64,000 bases of DNA from Zanthoxylum bungeanum (Eukaryota; Streptophyta; Magnoliopsida; Sapindales; Rutaceae). The notes under the pieces are model-generated. The model was given only the letters and a program-made list of their open reading frames with translations. It was not told the DNA's origin and ran no database searches. Numbering within the stretch: position 1 is the first letter of the stretch; the number at the start of each line of letters is the position of its first letter. Location of the stretch: positions 58,561 through 122,560 of the forward strand of contig SKCR01047773.1 of NCBI GenBank assembly GCA_019454045.1, given 5' to 3'. Position numbers and translations under genes: made by a program. Below, piece after piece: positions 58,294 through 64,000 of this stretch.

Positions 58294-60367
58294 TGTTGGA
58301 TAATATGACCCATAGCATCACTATTTGTACAGATCATAGTGTTGTTGTACAAATTAACTATGTGACAAGGAAATTGCACTCTCATCATTTGTGATTAGAT
58401 CACCTTAGATATATAAATGAAGAGAGGTCCATATGATTAGTTACTGGACTGAGAATGATATGAGATAGTATCAGTCCCCGAAGGATTAATCATTAAATAT
58501 CCCTAGCCGGAGTATTATCGAGACTGGACATCGATAATGCGGAATAGGCTAGTATTTCACTTGTGTGCGTTGTGAGGGCACAACGACATAGTTCTCATAT
58601 ATATAAGTATTGGATACTTATGCAAGTGCGATAGGAGGTCGTGTTTCACCGATGGTACGGGAAACAGCTTCGCTCTGGATAGACCCCTCGGAATCCCATT
58701 GGTATTATGAATATGTGTCTATGGGAGGCCGAAATCAAGGTAGGTGTGTATAGTCTTAACGTGAGACTTACATCGCTAATGCTTACGACAATCGATATAC
58801 TTTAGTTGAGGTTGTCTAGGACTCTAACCGGTTCTGTGTACGCCAATGCCGGGTATATTGAGAATCGTAGTGTATTGGATGTGATGTCAAAATGGAAGTA
58901 CCACTCCAGTCATAGTGGAGATGATGTCACGCAGGATACGGTATTAGTGCTCTTAAGTGATGCGCGGCCATCGGGATATTATGACAAGGTCATGTATATC
59001 CGATTATAGAGACTAGATACCAGACATCCGACATGTGCTTCGTACGGGGCAGACACTTATCCAGCCCCAGGCCTAGCACGTGACTATCCGATACTGGGCC
59101 GATATACACAATACAATCGTATACTACGCTTGATACAGATCTTAATATTCTTAGATGGATATGTCCAGAGAATTGGGAGACTTGGTGCTTTGCTAGGAGT
59201 CGACCTTGTCTCGTAAATCGATAGAACGTAGTACTTGGTACGTACGTGATTCGGATACTCCGACGACCGTATTTACTACCAACTTATCCGGAGATCTCAT
59301 GGGTCGCTTCCCGATAATCCACCGATGACACACAACTCGCACTCTTGAATAATCTGGGATTATAAAGTAGAGAGAGAAAATTAATCTAGGATTAATAACG
59401 GAGATATTTTATCTAGGATAAAATATCGTCTAGAGAGAGATAACGATTAATTTGGAATTAATCGGTAAATTGATATATTCGATATATTAAACGAAATTAG
59501 ATTTCGACGCGGAATTAAAATTAGATTTTAATTCGGGCGAACGAATTAATTTAGAATTAATTCGTTAGCGACGTGAATAGTGAATTCGCTAGGCGTAATC
59601 ATTTAATTACGACGCGACGGAAAAATCGTTAATTTAGAATTAGCGAACCCGAGCCCGAGTGTGATTGCGAGCGCATTCGTATTTTGAATTCGAGTGCGGC
59701 AACGCAAGTCACATCAAGCGTCAAATCATTCGTCACATCAAGCGTCAAATCAAATGTCACTTTGAGTGATGTGATTGATTGATGTGATTGATTGATTGAT
59801 TGAAAAGACAACTTGTGACACTTTGAGTGATGTAAGTTGTTGGAATAGTTTATAGTTGTTGGAAAGTTAATATCATTGACTTTTTGAAAGCCAAATTGTG
59901 TATATCCTTAATATATTTTGGACAATATATAAGGTAATGTTTTACATTTTCAACTTAACTTACATATTTTTCTTCTCTCTCATTTTGCTCTTCTCTCACG
60001 CCCATTTGCTTAGAAGCTCACTGGTTTGGAGCCATAAATGGCGTGAACTAGGGAAGCAAGAGTTGCGTTTTTCATGGTGATAACCGCAAGTGCTAGCACA
60101 CTACGAGTCTTGCGAAGGTGGTAGGGAGGTTCGACCATGAGCCGGGATCCGTCGGACGAGGCTTGGAGCTCCGTTTTCTCAGCTCAAATCTGAAATTCGT
60201 GGACAGTGGACTGCTGCAGTTCATGTGCCGAAACAGTGAGTTTTTGGGCTTCAATCGTCTTCAAATCGACTCAACCGATCGATGTGAGTATTCCGCTACC
60301 TCCGTTGATGTATTCACGCATTGTTTTCATTGCTTGTATGATCTTGGGACCTAGAATAAAACCAACA
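58294..60367 (+). repeat. LARD-3 5' LTR
   Basis: It starts TGTTGGATAATATGACCC and ends AAAACCAACA, 2074 bases. A TATA-like ACAATATATAAGG near 59925, followed by a TTCTTCTCTCTC leader, marks the probable promoter. Small open frames inside have no recognisable domain. Confidence 0.85.
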
Positions 60368-60368
60368 A

Positions 60369-60380
60369 TGGTATCAGAGC
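60369..60380 (+). other. LARD-3 primer binding site (tRNA-iMet type)
   Basis: TGGTATCAGAGC lies one base after the LTR end. Confidence 0.9.
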
Positions 60381-62077
60381 TTAGGTTCAAGCATGAAAAA
60401 TGTAGGGCTTAAAATTGGGTATTTTGTATTTGAGCATGATTTAACAAAATTGGATGTTTGAGCATGCTTAATATATGTTGAATTGATGATTGATTTGATC
60501 AATTTCAAGAAAATGTGATTGGATCAATTTTGCCCAAATTTGTGAGTTGGCAGAATATGATGGTGAATTTTGGATTCTTGGAATTTTTGATTTTGATTCA
60601 TTGGATGAAGTTAGAATCATGTAGGATGATGTTAATTTGAAGTCAATTAGATTGAATTTTGAATTGAACAAAATCCCAATTTGCTTCACTTGGCCGAATG
60701 TGCTTATTGCCCTAATGTCTTGGTATATTTTGATTTTGTGACATTGGATGTGTATGAAATCAAATTGGATGGTGATTTGATGTCGATTGTGGGTTCGATT
60801 GAATCAAAACCGAATCGGACACAAAATCCCTCCTTGGCCGAGAGCATAGAAGCATGTAAATGGGTTTGATTTTTTCAATTTGTGTGTTGGACATATAATA
60901 ATGAAATGAGCATGATTAATTAGACTAATATGGTGTTTTAGAAATATTGATTTAGTTGATTAATCATGTCATGCACTTAAGGTAATTAAATTGCTAAATT
61001 GGATTTATGTAATTTAATTATTTGAGGCTTAAATTGGATTTGGGCTATTAATGTTGTAATTGGGCCTATTGGGCTTGATTTTATCAAGTTGGGTTTAGGC
61101 CAAATGGATTGGATCCAATTGGGCCCAAAACCTTAACCATAAAGCCCAAATGCAACTAATGAACCTTTAAAGTTCAATTGGGTCTAATGGGCCAAGATTG
61201 ATTTATGGGCTTATGGGGTAAATCCTGGATTGGACTTTGGTTATCGGTTTGACCCGAGTTGACCAAAAGTCCACGCCTTAAGAAATCAATTAAAAGCCCA
61301 TTGGACTTTAATTGAATTGACGTTGGACGTTAATCGGTCTTTGAGACGCGTTACGATTAAATTTGGAATTTAAATCGTAAAAGGTTTATTAATAAAGTGT
61401 AATATTTAATTTGGAATTGAATAGTGAATTAGTATTAATGCCATATTAAATTTGATTTAATGTTGTAGTTTAATTTAATTCATGAATTCGTACTTTGAGT
61501 ACTTATTCGCAAAAACGAGTTTGACTCGAACAAAATCAAATCGTTGTTTGAACATTGGATGATCACTTAATTATCAGATTAATTAATTTGATTAGATTGA
61601 TTGATAGCATGCTTATGTGTGTGAATACGTGGTTTGTTGAAAGAATAATGTATATCGGATGGATATTAGATGGGTGGGCAATTTTAGAAATTGTTGTAAT
61701 AAATTCGATTTATTAAATTGGACCTGCGTGTCCAGCCTTATCACCTTCATTCTCTTTGTATTCTCTTCTCACCTATTCCCCTCAATGTAAATGAGGTTTC
61801 TTTAGAAGTGTAGTGTAAGGGGTAGAAGTAATACAAGTGCTAGCTTGAGTGAGAAAGGGAGAGATTTGATCTAAGATCAATGTGTTAAGTATCCATCAGC
61901 ATATCATTATTATTTATTTTTCATATGCGCTTTATTATGTGTTTAGAAGCATGTTTAAGGGTGTATGATGATGAGACCTTAACAAAGATAATTAAATTGG
62001 TAGCCAATTTGCACGCGAAAAGCCCTTATCAAATATCATGCGTCTTTCCTTCCATTGAGTGATTCTTACTCAAGATC

Positions 62078-62380
62078 CTAGATTGGCATGGTTTGTTGGC
62101 CAAAGTCAACCCTTGTCCGTCGAAGATGTGTTTGAATCACGAAGCTTTGTTCCATATTGGTGTCTTGTCCAAGTTGTGGTTTGTTGGCCAAAGTCAAGAC
62201 CACTTCTTGTCCAACGACATTGATTACGAAGCTTCCATGGTCAATGGGTCCGCACTTGACTGGGATCATTAGGTTTGTTGTGCCAAAGCCAATGCCTAGT
62301 TGATTCAGAGGAAAAAGGTTAGGGTATACATTCGATGTATAGGTATATATAAGATATATGTTTGGGACTTGGATGTCCAC
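62078..62380 (-). CDS. Small open frame antisense to LARD-3, unknown function
   Basis: A 100-codon frame beginning MDIQVPNIYLIY. It is related to the 86-codon frame at 18820-19080 and occupies the same place on the opposite strand to its element. It runs about 20 codons further because the stop that ends the LARD-2 copy is replaced. No known domain. It could be a fortuitous frame in conserved DNA. Confidence 0.2.
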   Translation of the reverse strand: MDIQVPNIYLIYTYTSNVYPNLFPLNQLGIGFGTTNLMIPVKCGPIDHGSFVINVVGQEVVLTLANKPQLGQDTNMEQSFVIQTHLRRTRVDFGQQTMPI

Positions 62381-62468
62381 CTATTGGATCTAGGAGTTGG
62401 ATGAGATCCAATTGATCTTCGAGATCTACTTAGTTAATTATCATACAATTTGTTGGCCAAAGTCAAGA
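62092..62468. repeat. Spaced TTTGTTGGCCAAAGTCAAG motif array in LARD-3
   Basis: Copies start near 62092, 62180 and 62449, with a weaker TTTGTTGTGCCAAAGCCAA near 62275. The spacings (88, 95, 174) match those in LARD-2 read in reverse. Confidence 0.7.
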
Positions 62469-64000
62469 TTGTGTGATATTTAACGGGATCCTAGCCCACT
62501 AGGAAACACGGTTTCCCGAGTACTCGACAGAGGGTTAGAGGCTCGATGAAAAATAGTGGGAGGCAAGTATTGAATTTGCAACATTCGTTCGAATACTCGC
62601 TAAACGCGCTCATCTATATTTTACTCGTCATATTAATCAAAAGTATTAGTTGGACTAATATTTTATGTTGTTTTTAAAAATATATATAGTTGGACTATAT
62701 ACAAACTCATTCAATATATAGTTGATTTTATAATTGGATTATAGTAATCAATATAATTGAATTAAATGATAGTTGATTTTATAATTGGATTATAGTAATC
62801 AATATTAAAATTATAGTTGATTAAATAATTGGATTATTGTAATCATTATAATAAATAGTACCTTATTATATTGATTAAATAGTGGACTATTGAAATCAAG
62901 AAAGATTGAAAAGTTGAATATTTAAAATATATAATCCTTGGATTAAATGTTTTAAATGATTTAATTTTCATATTGGGAATAAATAATAGGTTATTTATTT
63001 GATAAAATAACTTATTATGACTAGGCCCATAATTAAGAAATAAGTAGAGCATAAATCTTTGGAAGATTTATATGATGATGACTTTAGTGCTTATTTAATA
63101 TACTTGACAATAAATCTATCTTTAGATTTAAAAGTATTAAATTGCAATTAATAATTCTTAGAGAATGATTTGACTATTCTAGGGGTGAAAGTCAAAAGTT
63201 TGCAATTGGGCGTGTTGCACAAGGTGCACATCGTTTCAATATTCCGAAACCCAAGGCTTGGCCAAAGGTTTATGAAATATTGAAAAGATAATAGACATAT
63301 CCCAAGTAACTACCATTTGGATATGACAGACACCAAGGAATTAAGAAAGGGCGAGGCTCTAACTTTAAAATATTTGTCAAAGTTATGTTCACTACTAGTA
63401 TTGAAATTAGATTTTAAATACTTAGTGTGGTACATAAAATTATGTATTGATGTTCAGAATCTGCTTTGAGTAGGATACTGACTTCAAGCTGAGATTACTC
63501 TGCGAATCGGAAACGGGACGAAGTTGCTGTTTCGACCGTAGAGTAGATACCTAAGGTTAGGAACTACCCTTCGGGTATGTAGTTAAATTAGGAACTGTTA
63601 TAATGTAACTAGTTTGACTAGAGACATTATCTCTATATCAGTGTTTAATCCATTGCGGATAAACCTTTATATTCTTGAACACTAAGTGTTTCATTATATA
63701 AAGATGATACTGAGATAAATACATTAGATGTGAATAACAAATTTATATTTGAATATAAATAAAATCTCAAACATATAAAATGACAAATAAATAGCTCAAA
63801 TTGATTTGATCAATAGAGACTTATTTGTGGTATTGTTGTCTAGGACACAATTTACCAGACTCGTATATCCACACTTTTGAAGAGTGGGTACTAGGACTGA
63901 TTTGACTATTCAAATAAAGTCTGCGAATCTAGTTTATTAGGTAAAGTAACCTAAAATACTATTTACTTGGTAATAGTATAAGAGCCACCGATCTGTTAGC

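Larger units (their letters stand above)
58294..64000 (+). mobile_element. LARD-3: large non-coding LTR retrotransposon, plus strand, runs off the window
   Basis: It is inserted in the T2 protease. Its LTR (58294-60367), primer site and internal region are all related to LARD-2 in reverse. The left flank is AAAAC; the matching right duplication would lie outside the window. The sequence at 63968-64000 corresponds to about 17216-17245 in LARD-2, so roughly 2.2 kb of internal region plus the 3' LTR should follow. Confidence 0.8.
60381..64000 (+). other. LARD-3 internal region, non-coding
   Basis: Collinear with 20703 down to about 17216 of LARD-2. No retroelement protein is encoded. It carries the spaced motif array (62092-62468) and the antisense open frame (62380-62078). 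Confidence 0.65.

Noticed and set aside
58294..58303. Natural end of the T2 gag-protease frame
   Set aside because: The final codons come from the inserted LTR (TGTTGGATAA), so the stop at 58303 is due to insertion.

Overview
This is a transposon-rich plant nuclear window, AT-rich, most likely from a flowering plant. The evidence is a P-class PPR gene, a LONELY GUY (LOG) cytokinin-activation reading frame, LTR retrotransposons primed by plant tRNA-iMet and tRNA-Asp sites, a LINE with a plant-type C-terminal RNase H, and a CACTA transposon. Only one gene looks like an ordinary host locus: the intronless PPR gene at 25645-27153. Almost everything else is nested mobile DNA and its debris.

Region 1 (1-24120) is a nest. 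A LINE relic on the minus strand is split: its zinc-finger/linker part lies at about 23200-24120 and its RNase H part at about 740-1445. Between them sit two diverged copies of an unnamed repeat (module X), and between those a large non-coding retrotransposon (LARD-2, 2713-22821, minus). LARD-2's left LTR is interrupted by a second non-coding large-LTR element (LARD-1, 3522-13233, target duplication TCCAA). LARD-1's right LTR is in turn interrupted by a solo LTR (11034-13066, target duplication ACTAA). None has recognisable gag or pol. Their internal regions carry a short motif spaced at about 90 bp.

Region 2 (24130-27643) holds a probable solo LTR and the PPR gene.

Region 3 (27644-39938) is the most unusual part. 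A plus-strand LTR, tRNA-Asp primer site and gag start (27644-30193) run head to head, with almost no spacer, into a minus-strand copy of the same gag start and LTR (30194-32450). To the right lies an Athila-like Ty3/Gypsy derivative (minus, up to 39938). It keeps gag-protease, has lost reverse transcriptase, RNase H and most of integrase, and keeps only an integrase C-terminus. In the slot where such elements may carry an env-like third gene it holds an intact, intronless 218-codon LOG reading frame (33782-34438). Just upstream is a decayed fragment resembling the cysteine-rich nucleic-acid-binding protein of carla-like plant RNA viruses. I infer that the element picked up two RNAs, one host and one viral.

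Region 4 (39939-44455) is a decayed Tat-like Gypsy element (minus). Region 5 (45085-52681) is a CACTA transposon relic whose transposase frame contains a tandem array of self-complementary 33/36-bp units. The array is split by a deleted Athila-like element (about 45188-50648), which itself contains a solo LTR (45885-48210, target duplication CTTTC). Region 6 (53300-55541) is a Copia pol relic (minus), cut by a second Tat-like element (55542-58293, plus). That element's protease is cut by LARD-3 (58294 to beyond the window, plus), which belongs to the same family as LARD-2.

All calls come from reading motifs and comparing copies by eye. No database search was possible. Boundaries without a target duplication are approximate.
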